A DNA stretch of 64,000 nt from Zunongwangia sp. HGR-M22 (GTDB taxonomy: Bacteria > Bacteroidota > Bacteroidia > Flavobacteriales > Flavobacteriaceae), in the NCBI RefSeq assembly GCF_027594425.1, contig NZ_CP115159.1, forward strand, positions 2,689,001 through 2,753,000. The letters run 5' to 3'. Every line of letters begins with the position of its first letter. The first letter of the stretch is position 1. Positions 40,101 to 48,279 of this stretch are shown here, piece after piece. The notes under the pieces were generated by a model. It saw only the letters and a list, made by a program, of their open reading frames with translations, did no database searches and had not been told where the DNA came from. The position numbers and the translations under genes were made by a program.

Positions 40101-40201
40101 CCGTCCGATTTTGAGACTACCGTTCCCTTTAGCGTGTACTGCGCCATGACGCCCGACACGCAAAAAATGCTAAAAAGCACAAACAAATAGTAATTTTTCA
40201 T
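37130..40201 (-). CDS. SusC/RagA family TonB-linked outer-membrane protein
   Basis: A 1023-residue TonB-dependent transporter (signal YYLFVLFSIFCVSGVMAQ). It has an N-terminal carboxypeptidase-regulatory domain (TLKGTVVSKSDGMPLPGVTI) and the SusC box IVLIGYGSSEKRDLTSAVASV. The plug carries TIRGLGTLNGQSPLTVVDGVP, with DAASAAIYGAQAASGVIVIQTKKG at its end, and a large barrel ends KYVVGLSLSF. It pairs with SusD immediately downstream. The regulator gene upstream ends 174 nt before this start. ATG 40201 is preferred because 18 extra residues from 40255 would precede the signal peptide. Confidence 0.96.
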   Translation of the reverse strand: MKNYYLFVLFSIFCVSGVMAQYTLKGTVVSKSDGMPLPGVTIVANNNSGNGTVTDFDGNFILEVNKENGTITSSYIGFKSQTKNYSGNESLEIVLEESVDALDEIVLIGYGSSEKRDLTSAVASVGNMESLESRPVSNFSDFLQGNLPGVTVAQDGGDPSSSSNITIRGLGTLNGQSPLTVVDGVPYYGPPINPNDIESVSVLKDAASAAIYGAQAASGVIVIQTKKGKVGKMRVNLDAYAGFQSANNLPTPLNAEENNFVYNTAADNAGASRVSAHNPDQNPWGAVTRTDWMDEIFRDASIYNLNANISGASEKGSYLTSFGYNKVDGVLVGTSKDRYSFRVKSDYDFNDKITIGENVYFSKSEAVGTNTSNGYSGAIINAIYMPAAASVYNEDGTYQGVVPQSLSDFGGAYGDVYNPVALLKRPTISNPVNYLNANVYLNYDILEGLTFKTNYSYALTDTKSKRFQPRVPEIGRSDAQNYLYQSYSDENRWIWDNQLNYKKSFGKHNLDLTAIYSSQHTDYEYYYQEGRGFASEGEFNHYMGNATSLQPAQTDVYEDVLTSAIGRAMYNYDRTYYLSASIRRDETSRLASDNKSDYFPSISGAVRLSNLPAIEDIYSLSDLKLRASWGQIGNINTVGYYSFDVPMQTSLAVMGEQGAYDANGLYLGRQSNSNLKWETSESFDIGLDASLFKNKLSITADYFSKKTKGMIIPGLADAHQGFEAPDVNGGEVKNTGWELSVSYKEKINDFSYNIFGNVSQIDNELINLNGYNEAGIDFIQNSDDVRGVLRPFRSAVGENLYSYFLVPQTGIFQSQDEINAYTNSNGDLIQPNAKPGDFKFEDTNGDGKIDSGDRKFVGSYLPDFTYSFGLNLNYQNWDLNALFQGVSGAKAFNAYKYSTYNASLQGYNLDNRVLNAWTPENTGTDIPRLATSDDNANFGTNSTWYLENASYLRLKNITLGYTLPRHTMESIFEGSSLRIYASADNVFTITDYEGMDPEVGNNGLDVGRYPLSSKYVVGLSLSF

Positions 40202-40375
40202 GTTCTTTAAAAAGTTTAAGATTTTGGGCGAATGTAGGTTCAGAGAAGAATTCAATACTGCACTTTTGTTCCAAAAAAGTGTAATATTGATGCGAAATTG
40301 GTGTTATTTGGGCTTAAAATTCGCAGTTTAGTTACAGTAATATTGGCGTAACATTGGGCTAATCTAGCAGTAATC

Positions 40376-43300
40376 TTAGATTGTTTTTTGGAACTGTTTT
40401 TTATAGCGCTTCGGACTTTCACCAAAGTGTTTTTTAAACATTCTACTGAAGTATTTGGGATCGTTAAAGCCGCATTCAAAACCTATTTCGCTAATATTTA
40501 GGTTTCCGGTAAGTAATAAATGCTCTGCTTTTTGTAATCGCAGGTTTATAATAACATCAGATGGAGATTGATTTAAAATTTCTTTAAAAACCCTATATAC
40601 TTTAGTTCTGGATATTTCTAAACGCTTAAAAAGTCGATCTACATTAAATTGAGGGTTATCCAGTTCTTCTTCAATAATCTGTAATGCTTTTTTTACCGTT
40701 TTTTCATGTGGATTTAAAACCACATCATCACGATCCAGTTTCTCGTTTATTCGATCTATTTTGGTAGAATACGCTTGCTTTTGCGTATTGGTAATCATTG
40801 CAATCTTTTTATTCAACAAATCGGGACTTATCGGTAAATTTGCAATAGCGTTTATTCCGTTTTCAATTGCCCGTTCTTCCGTTGCCAGATTAATTGTTTC
40901 TGAAATATATAAACTTGGTATACGCTGAAATGAAGGTTGTTGTAACACTTGTTCAAAATCGCTCGAAAAAGCGGCATTATAAATAATAACAGCCGCTACA
41001 TGAAATTGATGTACTGCAGATGTTAACCCGTGTAAATCATGTTCAAAAAGTAAATCGCTCTGGGTTATATTTAAAAGCTGATTTAAAAATGCACTATCCT
41101 CCTGCTCGCAATACACCAGTATATAGCTTTTATCTTCATCTTTTGCTTGCTGTAAGTGTTTATACTGAAGAATTCCAGAAGCTTCCGATTGATTTTTAAC
41201 TGAAGTGACAGGAATCTGAATAGTAATCTCCAAGTTTTCAGAAAATATAACTTCAATCCTACCACAAAGTTCTTTCAGCAATAATTGAAATGCTTTGTAA
41301 TACGGACTAAAATTCGTGATATTTTGCCACTCTTTTTGAAGAAGCCCACTCGAGGCCTTTAATTCTATACATACATTATCTGAATGCAAACTGGTTTTAA
41401 AATCACATTTTTCATTATTTCCAGAGTATTTAAAAATTTCCAGAATAAGATATCTTAGCAATAATTTAAAACGTAATACATCTAAGCTGACTAAATTTTC
41501 CTCGGAAAACTTAAAAAATTGACAATTTGTTTCCGTATTATATTGATTAGCGCCTATTTGCTGATAAATTTTAGTGATAAGAGATTCAAAATCAATCTGT
41601 ACGGCAACACTTTCTCCCAATTCTGATATCTGATCGAGATAATCCCATTCTGAAATTTCTTCGATAAGCTTGGTTACTTCTCTTTCGACAGTTTCCGTAT
41701 CATTTTTTTCAGTATTTAAAAGCGCTGCTATTTTATTCAATTTCGATTTAAAATCTGATAAAAAGAACGTCTGGAATTTTTCAACTTCAAAATCTTTATT
41801 TTTTACATCTCGATGTAAGTTTAGAAGTTTTTCTTTTTGCTTGGCAATTTCAATATTCTTTTGCTCTAAATTTTTATTTGCATCCTGTAATTCTTTCTTC
41901 TGAGAAGCTATAACCGCAGTACGTTCTTCAATATTTTTCTCTAACTGGTATCTTATTTTTTTCGCGATTCTATTTCTTCTCACAAAAAAACCAATTCCTA
42001 TTAAAACAAATAATGCCAAGCAAAGTGTATAAAACCAAAATGTTTGATAAAAAGGTTTTTTGATATGAAGCTGAAAATATTGTGTTGCCTGATCTTTATT
42101 TGTATTATTCGAAATTTTAAAACTGTAATCTCCAGGTGCTAAATTTTTATAGCTAATTTCTGAATTATTAAAATACTGCCAATCTTTATCGATTCCTTCT
42201 AATTTGTACCAAACACTCCTCTTTGGCAAACCTGTATAAGTAACGGGAGTTATTGAAATAGAAATCGAATTATCCTGGTAGTCTTTAGTGAAGTTTTTAC
42301 TGAAGTTTTCTTTACCATCTAGCTTAAGAAAAAAATTAATCGGCTTTTGTGTAAAATGATAAGCATCTGGCTGAAAAAAACTGAGTCCGTTAATTCCTCC
42401 AAAAAACAAGGTTCCTTTCGCATCCTGAAAAGAAGCACCCTCAGAAAATTCTTGTGCCTGCCAGCCTTGTTCTTTTGGTAACTGCGTAATGGCATAATTT
42501 TTTTTATCAATAAACGCTATACCCTTGGTTGTACTTATCCAAACCTCATTTTCATTTGGCAACAAACTATACACCATATGGCTTGGCAATCCGTCGGCTT
42601 CGGTTAGATTTTTAATAATTCCCTGCGATTTCTTATAAATGCTAATTCCGCCTAAACTTGCTATCCACAATTCATCGCTAAAAGAATCCTGGTATAAACT
42701 GTATATGCTATTTCCCAGAAGACCATTTTCTGTATCAATAGTTTTTAAAATTCCTTTTGCTGTTGAAAATAATACGACACCATTATGGGCTGTAGCTAAA
42801 ACCAAGGTATCTTCAATTTTAATTAGTTCTCGAACATGAAAAGATGCTAATTCCTCTTGATGATCAAATGCTTCAAAACGATCTAATTTTCTATTATATT
42901 TTGCAACTCCACCCCAACACGCAATCCACAAATCATTAGCATCTTCAAAGAAAGAATAGTTTCTATTGGCGGGAAAGTTTTCAAAATCTTCAGCAGTGAT
43001 AAGCGAATATTTTTTGTTTTCAATCTTAATAATCCCGGCATAAGTTCCTACCCAAATAATTCCTTCAGAATCTGTAAATAAACTCCGAATTCTATTCCAA
43101 TCTGAATTCATTAAAGATTCTTCAATCGAAAAAGGGATATAGCAGTTTGTTTTTTTACTGAAATAATACAATCCATGGTTATAATAACCCAACCAAACTG
43201 CTCCGGATTGATCTTTTGTAATTCCCCGAATAGTTTCGTTGGGTAAATGCGGAAAGCTTTTTGGATGCGGAGTAACTGTGGTAATTTGCTGAGCTTCCCG

Positions 43301-44077
43301 ATATGTCATACTTACCCCGCCATCTTTATGAGCAAGCCAAATATTACCAAAATCATCTTCATAAAGCTTTTCAATTTCGTTACTGGTAAAACTGTAAGGC
43401 GAATAAGGATCGTATGTGTATTGTATTATCTCTTGATTGTTGAGATTCTGGGGAGTATTAGCTATAAAAAACAATCCGTTTTTACGCGAAGCATACCAGA
43501 TATTTCCTTCCCTATCTTTTAATACATCGTTTATTATAACATCAGGAAACTGATCTTTTAAAAGTTTCTGAAGAGGGCCGTAGTTTTCTTCTTTCAATAT
43601 CTCGGCTGCTGAAATTTCCTGAAAATGATCGCTCTTATAAGAAAAGTAACTATTGGAAGTTTTTACGGCTATTTCTCCAGATTTAGTTAACCGAAAAGTT
43701 TCTGGTTCCCAACTTAATTTGAAGTTTTTAAAAACTCCGTCTCCCTGATAATACGATATGGTATTATTATCATTTAATATCCAAATACGTCCATTTCTAT
43801 CTTTTTTAAAGGCACGAATCTCATTTCCGGCAATACTGGTAGAATCTCGAAATTGATGCTTAAAAACCTGAATCTGATTTCCATCGTAAACATTTAAACC
43901 ATCCCAGGTCGCAATCCACAGCCGGCCATCTTGATCGCTAATAATATCATTTACAGAGTTATTTGATAAACCTTCGTTGGTAGTTAGGGTTTTAAACTTC
44001 ATTTGCTGCGAAAACACGCTAGTGCAGAAAAACGCAAATATTAAAGCAACTATTGTAGGGAAATTATGCTTCATCAT
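40376..44077 (-). CDS. HTCS-like one-piece regulator with degenerate kinase and receiver
   Basis: A 1233-residue protein laid out as a hybrid two-component system: signal peptide, periplasmic propeller repeats (GRLWIATWDGLNVYD, GNIWLAHKDGG and others, about 25-590), a Y_Y_Y domain (YKNLAPGDYSFKI, about 590-665), one transmembrane helix (about 676-700), coiled coil, kinase-like region, receiver-like region (about 980-1090) and an AraC HTH (about 1127-1233, GFNDPKYFSRMFKKHFGESP). The usual FTNISHEFRTPL box reads FFLSDFKSKLNKI, without His. The N box and DxG are absent, and the receiver has VAAVIIYNAAF where the phospho-Asp should be. It sits just upstream of susC, its probable target. Signalling may be non-phosphorylating. 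Confidence 0.88.
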   Translation of the reverse strand: MMKHNFPTIVALIFAFFCTSVFSQQMKFKTLTTNEGLSNNSVNDIISDQDGRLWIATWDGLNVYDGNQIQVFKHQFRDSTSIAGNEIRAFKKDRNGRIWILNDNNTISYYQGDGVFKNFKLSWEPETFRLTKSGEIAVKTSNSYFSYKSDHFQEISAAEILKEENYGPLQKLLKDQFPDVIINDVLKDREGNIWYASRKNGLFFIANTPQNLNNQEIIQYTYDPYSPYSFTSNEIEKLYEDDFGNIWLAHKDGGVSMTYREAQQITTVTPHPKSFPHLPNETIRGITKDQSGAVWLGYYNHGLYYFSKKTNCYIPFSIEESLMNSDWNRIRSLFTDSEGIIWVGTYAGIIKIENKKYSLITAEDFENFPANRNYSFFEDANDLWIACWGGVAKYNRKLDRFEAFDHQEELASFHVRELIKIEDTLVLATAHNGVVLFSTAKGILKTIDTENGLLGNSIYSLYQDSFSDELWIASLGGISIYKKSQGIIKNLTEADGLPSHMVYSLLPNENEVWISTTKGIAFIDKKNYAITQLPKEQGWQAQEFSEGASFQDAKGTLFFGGINGLSFFQPDAYHFTQKPINFFLKLDGKENFSKNFTKDYQDNSISISITPVTYTGLPKRSVWYKLEGIDKDWQYFNNSEISYKNLAPGDYSFKISNNTNKDQATQYFQLHIKKPFYQTFWFYTLCLALFVLIGIGFFVRRNRIAKKIRYQLEKNIEERTAVIASQKKELQDANKNLEQKNIEIAKQKEKLLNLHRDVKNKDFEVEKFQTFFLSDFKSKLNKIAALLNTEKNDTETVEREVTKLIEEISEWDYLDQISELGESVAVQIDFESLITKIYQQIGANQYNTETNCQFFKFSEENLVSLDVLRFKLLLRYLILEIFKYSGNNEKCDFKTSLHSDNVCIELKASSGLLQKEWQNITNFSPYYKAFQLLLKELCGRIEVIFSENLEITIQIPVTSVKNQSEASGILQYKHLQQAKDEDKSYILVYCEQEDSAFLNQLLNITQSDLLFEHDLHGLTSAVHQFHVAAVIIYNAAFSSDFEQVLQQPSFQRIPSLYISETINLATEERAIENGINAIANLPISPDLLNKKIAMITNTQKQAYSTKIDRINEKLDRDDVVLNPHEKTVKKALQIIEEELDNPQFNVDRLFKRLEISRTKVYRVFKEILNQSPSDVIINLRLQKAEHLLLTGNLNISEIGFECGFNDPKYFSRMFKKHFGESPKRYKKQFQKTI

Positions 44078-44220
44078 AGCGCGCGAAACTAGCTATTAAT
44101 GCAGATTTCCTTATTACCTCTTTATTAAGCATTGATTGGAAACATTAAGAAATAGCTAAAATTATAGATTTTAGTTATTTCTTTTTTCTTAAAGATTCCA
44201 ACGCTCATCAAATAAAAAAG

Positions 44221-44257
44221 AAAGGCGCTAACCACTCAAGATTAACGCCTTTTTTTA
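44221..44257 (-). terminator. terminator after the GH2 gene
   Basis: A stem AAAGGCG-x-TAA/TTA-x-CGCCTTT with one internal mismatch, an 11-nt loop and an A/T-rich flank lies 14 nt beyond the GH2 stop. Confidence 0.7.
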
Positions 44258-44270
44258 AAGGAGATGCTAC

Positions 44271-46130
44271 TTAATCTTCGTATTCCTTTTCTTTCTTTTC
44301 GTAATACTTTTTTAAGGTATAAAAAGCTTTTTTCTTATTTCCCTGATTGTCTATTAAACCTTTACGGTTCCAGCCTTCCTGAAATTTAGGATTATTGCGC
44401 TTTGGAGATCTAAAATCTACCAGTATCCAGGGGGATAATCCCATAAAATTATCTGGCATCTGCTCCATCATCTTTAGAGTTTCTTCAAAATACCATTCCT
44501 GAAATTCTTCACTCCATCGCGTTTCTTTGTCAGCATGAAATCCGCCTTTTGCTCCTGCCCCGGTTTCGCTGAAAAATAAGGGCTTTTTATAAGCCGTTTC
44601 CCATTTTGATTTTACTTTGGCGTGAGGTAAATCACCATACCAGCCCAAATATTCATTTACCGAAACAATATCGGTATACTCTCCAAGCGGATCGTCGATA
44701 TAGTTTTTACCTCGATTATAGCCAACTTCCAAAGCTGCTGAAATTAATCTTGTATTATCCTTTTCTTTAGCGTGCATCACCAAACTTTTCATAAACCTGG
44801 TTCGGGCTTCACTAACAGGGGTTTCATTACCCACCGACCAGATTATTACAGATGCTCTGTTTTGATCTCTAATGATCATTTCATCTAATTGCTTCTTAGC
44901 TTTTTCTAAAACTTCATTATTTTTAAAATCAATTGTCCAGTACACCGGTATTTCACTCCACACTAAAATTCCTAATGAATCTGCAGCTCTCGTCATATAT
45001 TCGTTATGCGGGTAATGCGCTAATCGAACCATATTCGCATTTAAGTCTTTAACCCAACCAAATAATTTACTGGCATCATCTTTAGTGTTTGCTCTGCGAA
45101 CTTCAGGAGCAAATTCTTCATGCAAACTTATGCCGCGCATAAAAATCTCTTTTCCGTTAAGCAAAACATCTTTACCGGAAACTTCAACTTTTCTAAACCC
45201 GATCTGATCGGTCAACGTTGTTTCTCCCAAAGTAAATTCAACTTCGTAAAGCTTTGGATTTTCAGGCGACCATAATTCAATTTTTTTGGCATCAAAATTA
45301 AAAGTTGCTTCAGAACCAACAATATCGACTTTTTTCTTTAGGCCGATTTCAGGAATTTCAATAGTAACTTTTTCTTCGGAAGAAGTATTAGGGCCATTCA
45401 ATTTAAAATACCCTGAAATATTAAACTTCTTGCGCTTTATAGATTTTTCAATATCCTGTGACTGATCTAAATGCAAAGCATATTGCTGAATAAAATTCTG
45501 TGGTGTTATAATTAATTTTACATCCCGTGTAATTCCGCCATAATTCCACCAATCGGTATTTAAGGTAGGAACTTCATCGGCATAACGCTTATTATCCACC
45601 TTAACGACTAGAAAGTTCCCCGATTTTTGAAGCATTTCTTGGGGAATTTCAAAATTGAAAGGCGTAAAGCCGCCCTTATGCATTCCTAATTTCTTTCCGT
45701 TTAAATATACATGAACTTCGTAGTTAACTGCACCAAAATATAGAAAAACACGTTCCTCTTTATCCAATTCTGGTTTATCAAATTCTCGTTGGTACCAAAC
45801 CGATCCTTCGTAATATTTAAAAACATCATCCTTAGAATTCCAATCTCCCGGCACTTCTAGCGTATAATCGTCGCTATATTCATGTTCTTTTCTATCTGTT
45901 TTTTTATGAGGGTTGGGATTATTCCAATAGGCTTCGGGATCTTTTTCACCTTTTTCTTTATACCTGTAGTTGTAAAAACCAGTCTCGTAAGGATCAATAA
46001 GGTAATGCCATGTTCCGTTTAAGGAAACCTGCTTTCTATTTTGCGTGTTTATAATCAAATTCTCTTGTGCAAATCCAGACAGAGAACCGAAAAATAGTAT
46101 AACTGCTATAAGAAATCTTCTAAAAATCAT
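44271..46130 (-). CDS. secreted glycoside hydrolase family 2 protein (beta-glucuronidase/galactosidase-like)
   Basis: A 619-residue GH2 enzyme with a signal peptide (FLIAVILFFGSLSGFAQ). It has the N-terminal jelly-roll sugar-binding domain (YFGAVNYEVHVYLNGKKLGMHKGGFTPF), an immunoglobulin-like middle domain, and a TIM barrel. The barrel carries RLAHYPHNEYMTRAADSLGILVWSEIP, acid/base Glu in SVGNETP (near 434) and nucleophile Glu in FFSETGAG (near 522). The sequence is closest in style to bacterial beta-glucuronidases, but specificity cannot be settled by eye. It lies upstream of the HTCS-like gene on the same strand and may belong to the same nutrient locus. Confidence 0.93.
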   Translation of the reverse strand: MIFRRFLIAVILFFGSLSGFAQENLIINTQNRKQVSLNGTWHYLIDPYETGFYNYRYKEKGEKDPEAYWNNPNPHKKTDRKEHEYSDDYTLEVPGDWNSKDDVFKYYEGSVWYQREFDKPELDKEERVFLYFGAVNYEVHVYLNGKKLGMHKGGFTPFNFEIPQEMLQKSGNFLVVKVDNKRYADEVPTLNTDWWNYGGITRDVKLIITPQNFIQQYALHLDQSQDIEKSIKRKKFNISGYFKLNGPNTSSEEKVTIEIPEIGLKKKVDIVGSEATFNFDAKKIELWSPENPKLYEVEFTLGETTLTDQIGFRKVEVSGKDVLLNGKEIFMRGISLHEEFAPEVRRANTKDDASKLFGWVKDLNANMVRLAHYPHNEYMTRAADSLGILVWSEIPVYWTIDFKNNEVLEKAKKQLDEMIIRDQNRASVIIWSVGNETPVSEARTRFMKSLVMHAKEKDNTRLISAALEVGYNRGKNYIDDPLGEYTDIVSVNEYLGWYGDLPHAKVKSKWETAYKKPLFFSETGAGAKGGFHADKETRWSEEFQEWYFEETLKMMEQMPDNFMGLSPWILVDFRSPKRNNPKFQEGWNRKGLIDNQGNKKKAFYTLKKYYEKKEKEYED

Positions 46131-46262
46131 CAGCGTAATATTAAAATGATAGTTTATAGTTATAACCTGAACTCTATGGTTATCTTAATAAATGTAAATA
46201 ATACGCTTTATAAATAAAAGAAAATCAATAACTTTTATCGTAATAATTATTTATATCATAAA

Positions 46263-46294
46263 AAAAACCGCTGAAATTTACTTCAGCGGTTTTT
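46263..46294 (-). terminator. terminator after the SDR gene
   Basis: A 13-bp perfect stem AAAAACCGCTGAA/TTCAGCGGTTTTT with a 6-nt loop lies 21 nt beyond the stop at 46316. Confidence 0.9.
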
Positions 46295-46315
46295 GTATTT
46301 TCATTGCTTTTTCAA

Positions 46316-46978
46316 TTAAGCAAGAAATTTGTCTAAGGCTTCGCTTATTGTGTGATCGCCTTTACTCATTTCTATAATTTTACCTTTTGATTTTGGATTT
46401 TGCAATACGGCCAAAACAGTTTCTGCTACTGCCTGGCGTGGAATTTCAGAATTGACTTCATCGGGATTTTCAGACATCATTATTTTGCCAGCTACATCAT
46501 CAACGGTTAAAAGAACTGGGCGCAAAATTGTGTAATCTAAAGAACTTCTTTTTAGCTCTAAATCTGCATAGTGTTTTGCGGTGTAATAGGTTTTCATTCC
46601 GTCTACTTTACCCCAATATGAACGATCATCTGTATGTGAAGCACTTACCATTACAAATCGTTTTACTCCTTGCTTTTCAGCTTGATTAATAGATTTGATA
46701 GCGCCATCTAAATCTATTTCAATAGTTTTATCGTCACCGGTATTACCTCCAGATCCGGCTGAGAAAACCACCGCATCATAATTCTTAATTACATTTCCTA
46801 TAGCTTCAGGTGTATTTTCTAAACTTTCTACTACTGTGGCCACTCCCATTTCTTGAAAAAGTGGCTTTTGCTCTTCTTTTCTAATAAATGCAGTTGGTTC
46901 AAAATCTTCAGAAGCACTCATTGCTTTAGAAATTCGTTGACCAACTTTTCCGTGAGCTCCAATAATTAAAACTTTCAT
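46316..46978 (-). CDS. atypical SDR / NAD(P)-binding protein
   Basis: A 220-residue Rossmann-fold protein of the atypical short-chain dehydrogenase (NmrA-like, SDR_a5) group. The nucleotide motif is IIGAHGKVGQRI (G7-x-x-G-x-x-G). The region DAVVFSAGSGG follows, then FVMVSASHTDDRSYWG, and a Tyr-x-x-x-Lys-like YYTAKHYAD. Members bind NAD(P) and act in redox sensing or ubiquinone-related steps. The substrate is not known. It stands alone, with a terminator downstream and a non-coding stretch upstream. Confidence 0.9.
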   Translation of the reverse strand: MKVLIIGAHGKVGQRISKAMSASEDFEPTAFIRKEEQKPLFQEMGVATVVESLENTPEAIGNVIKNYDAVVFSAGSGGNTGDDKTIEIDLDGAIKSINQAEKQGVKRFVMVSASHTDDRSYWGKVDGMKTYYTAKHYADLELKRSSLDYTILRPVLLTVDDVAGKIMMSENPDEVNSEIPRQAVAETVLAVLQNPKSKGKIIEMSKGDHTISEALDKFLA

Positions 46979-47222
46979 ATCAATTTTTCTTTTTTGTTTA
47001 TTTTCAATGTAATTTTTCTTGCAGGATTTTTGACTTAAAATTCTATTAAAACTGAGTTTAGCTAAATTTATAGATTGATTTTAGCATGCAACTCAATTTC
47101 TATAGGCAATAAAACAAAAGATGAAGATGTAATCCAGTAAAAATTTTATACGGTAGCGTTAATTATTATTTTTCATATATCCTGCTGATTATGAATAGAA
47201 TATTTTCAAGAAGCTTAATAAC

Positions 47223-47558
47223 TTGATAAATATTGCATTGGTAGGAGCTTCAGTTATGCTACTACTTATCGTATACATTTTTGGAGAACGCCTGGGTATT
47301 TTTGAAGCGATTTTCAGCAAATCTATTCACCCCTTACAATTATTATTTCTTTCAAGGTTTTTGGTTTATAAAAGATCGGTGAGTTGGAATAAGGCAGGAA
47401 TGAATATTAGGCTGAATTGGTTCTAAGAAATATGTCTCTCATTTTCAAAAATTTCATCATTAGAGTTCAATAATGACACGCTGGAGATTCTAAAAACAAA
47501 TGACAAAACCTATCAAATTGATTTAGCAAACATTCAGCCAAAAGACCACAAAAACTAA
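47223..47558 (+). pseudogene. decayed small membrane protein with C-terminal PH-like segment, in-frame TAA
   Basis: One continuous frame codes for a transmembrane stretch (IALVGASVMLLLIVYIFGE), a loop and a beta-rich tail (NKAGMNIRLNWF, then ISSLEFNNDTLEIL and TYQIDLANI). It is interrupted by TAA at 47424-47426 in the middle of what looks like a bacterial PH-like domain. The frame continues to TAA 47556-47558. There is no ATG in this frame (TTG 47223). An ATG at 47191 in another frame encodes NRIFSRSLIT and may be the original start, separated by a frameshift. About 111 sense codons survive. No homolog can be named by eye. Confidence 0.6.
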
Positions 47559-47753
47559 TAAAAATTTTTAAGCAATACATACCGAACAATAAATTAAAAA
47601 TTGCTTATACCTAAAACACTTTTTATAATTTAGATGTAGAAAGTGTTTGCAAATTATTGTTAGGTATTGAAAAATAGTTTATTATAAATTCCTAGCTAGC
47701 TCAAAAAAGTTCTTCTCACTCATCTTTAAACTAAAAAATATTTATATATTTAT

Positions 47754-47765
47754 ATCGTGTACGAT
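47754..47765. promoter_or_regulatory. candidate operator palindrome upstream of the DoxX gene
   Basis: ATCGT-GT-ACGAT is a perfect inverted repeat 23 nt before the start codon, inside an A/T-rich promoter-like stretch. A dimeric repressor of MarR or TetR type would fit the size; this is inference. Confidence 0.4.
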
Positions 47766-47788
47766 TTAATCTTAAAAGATTTAAACAA

Positions 47789-48211
47789 ATGAAAACTTCG
47801 ATATTTCAAAATATTATGCGGGTGGTTCTTGGCGTAATGATGACACTGGCAGGTATTGGACACCTTACCTTTCAACGAGGGGAATTCCAGGCACAGGTAC
47901 CACGATGGTTACCAAGCTCACCAGAATTTATGGATTTTGTGGTAATTGCATCTGGTGTCGTGGAAATTTCGCTAGGCTTATGTCTTATCTTTTGGGTTAG
48001 TAAAAAAGTTAAGATTGGATTATTTTTAGCGATTTTTTATATTCTAATTTTCCCGGGAAACATTTCACAGTATACCAATGGAATCGATGCTTTTGGTTTA
48101 GACACCGATCAAAAAAGATTAATCCGATTATTCTTTCAGCCTGTATTAATTTTATGGGCGCTATGGTCTACAGGTGCTTTAAAATATTTGTTGAAAAAGA
48201 AAAATTCTTAG
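47789..48211 (+). CDS. DoxX family membrane protein
   Basis: A 140-residue protein with four hydrophobic helices and the DoxX-family opening IMRVVLGVMMTLAGIGHLTF. The charged loop QVPRWLPSSPEFMDFVVIASGVVEISLG and the end FFQPVLILWALW are also typical. DoxX-like proteins are membrane proteins often linked to redox stress or thiosulfate metabolism; the role here is unknown. A palindrome that could be an operator lies 23 nt upstream and a strong bidirectional terminator 19 nt downstream, so it is a single-gene unit. Confidence 0.88.
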   Translation: MKTSIFQNIMRVVLGVMMTLAGIGHLTFQRGEFQAQVPRWLPSSPEFMDFVVIASGVVEISLGLCLIFWVSKKVKIGLFLAIFYILIFPGNISQYTNGIDAFGLDTDQKRLIRLFFQPVLILWALWSTGALKYLLKKKNS

Positions 48212-48230
48212 CACCGAATATCATAAAACT

Positions 48231-48258
48231 AAAAAACCACCTCAGAAGGTGGTTTTTT
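48231..48258. terminator. bidirectional terminator between the DoxX and nrdA genes
   Basis: A 12-bp perfect stem AAAAAACCACCT/AGGTGGTTTTTT with loop CAGA lies between convergent genes. Confidence 0.92.
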
Positions 48259-48279
48259 TATTTCAATTTGTAATAAAGA

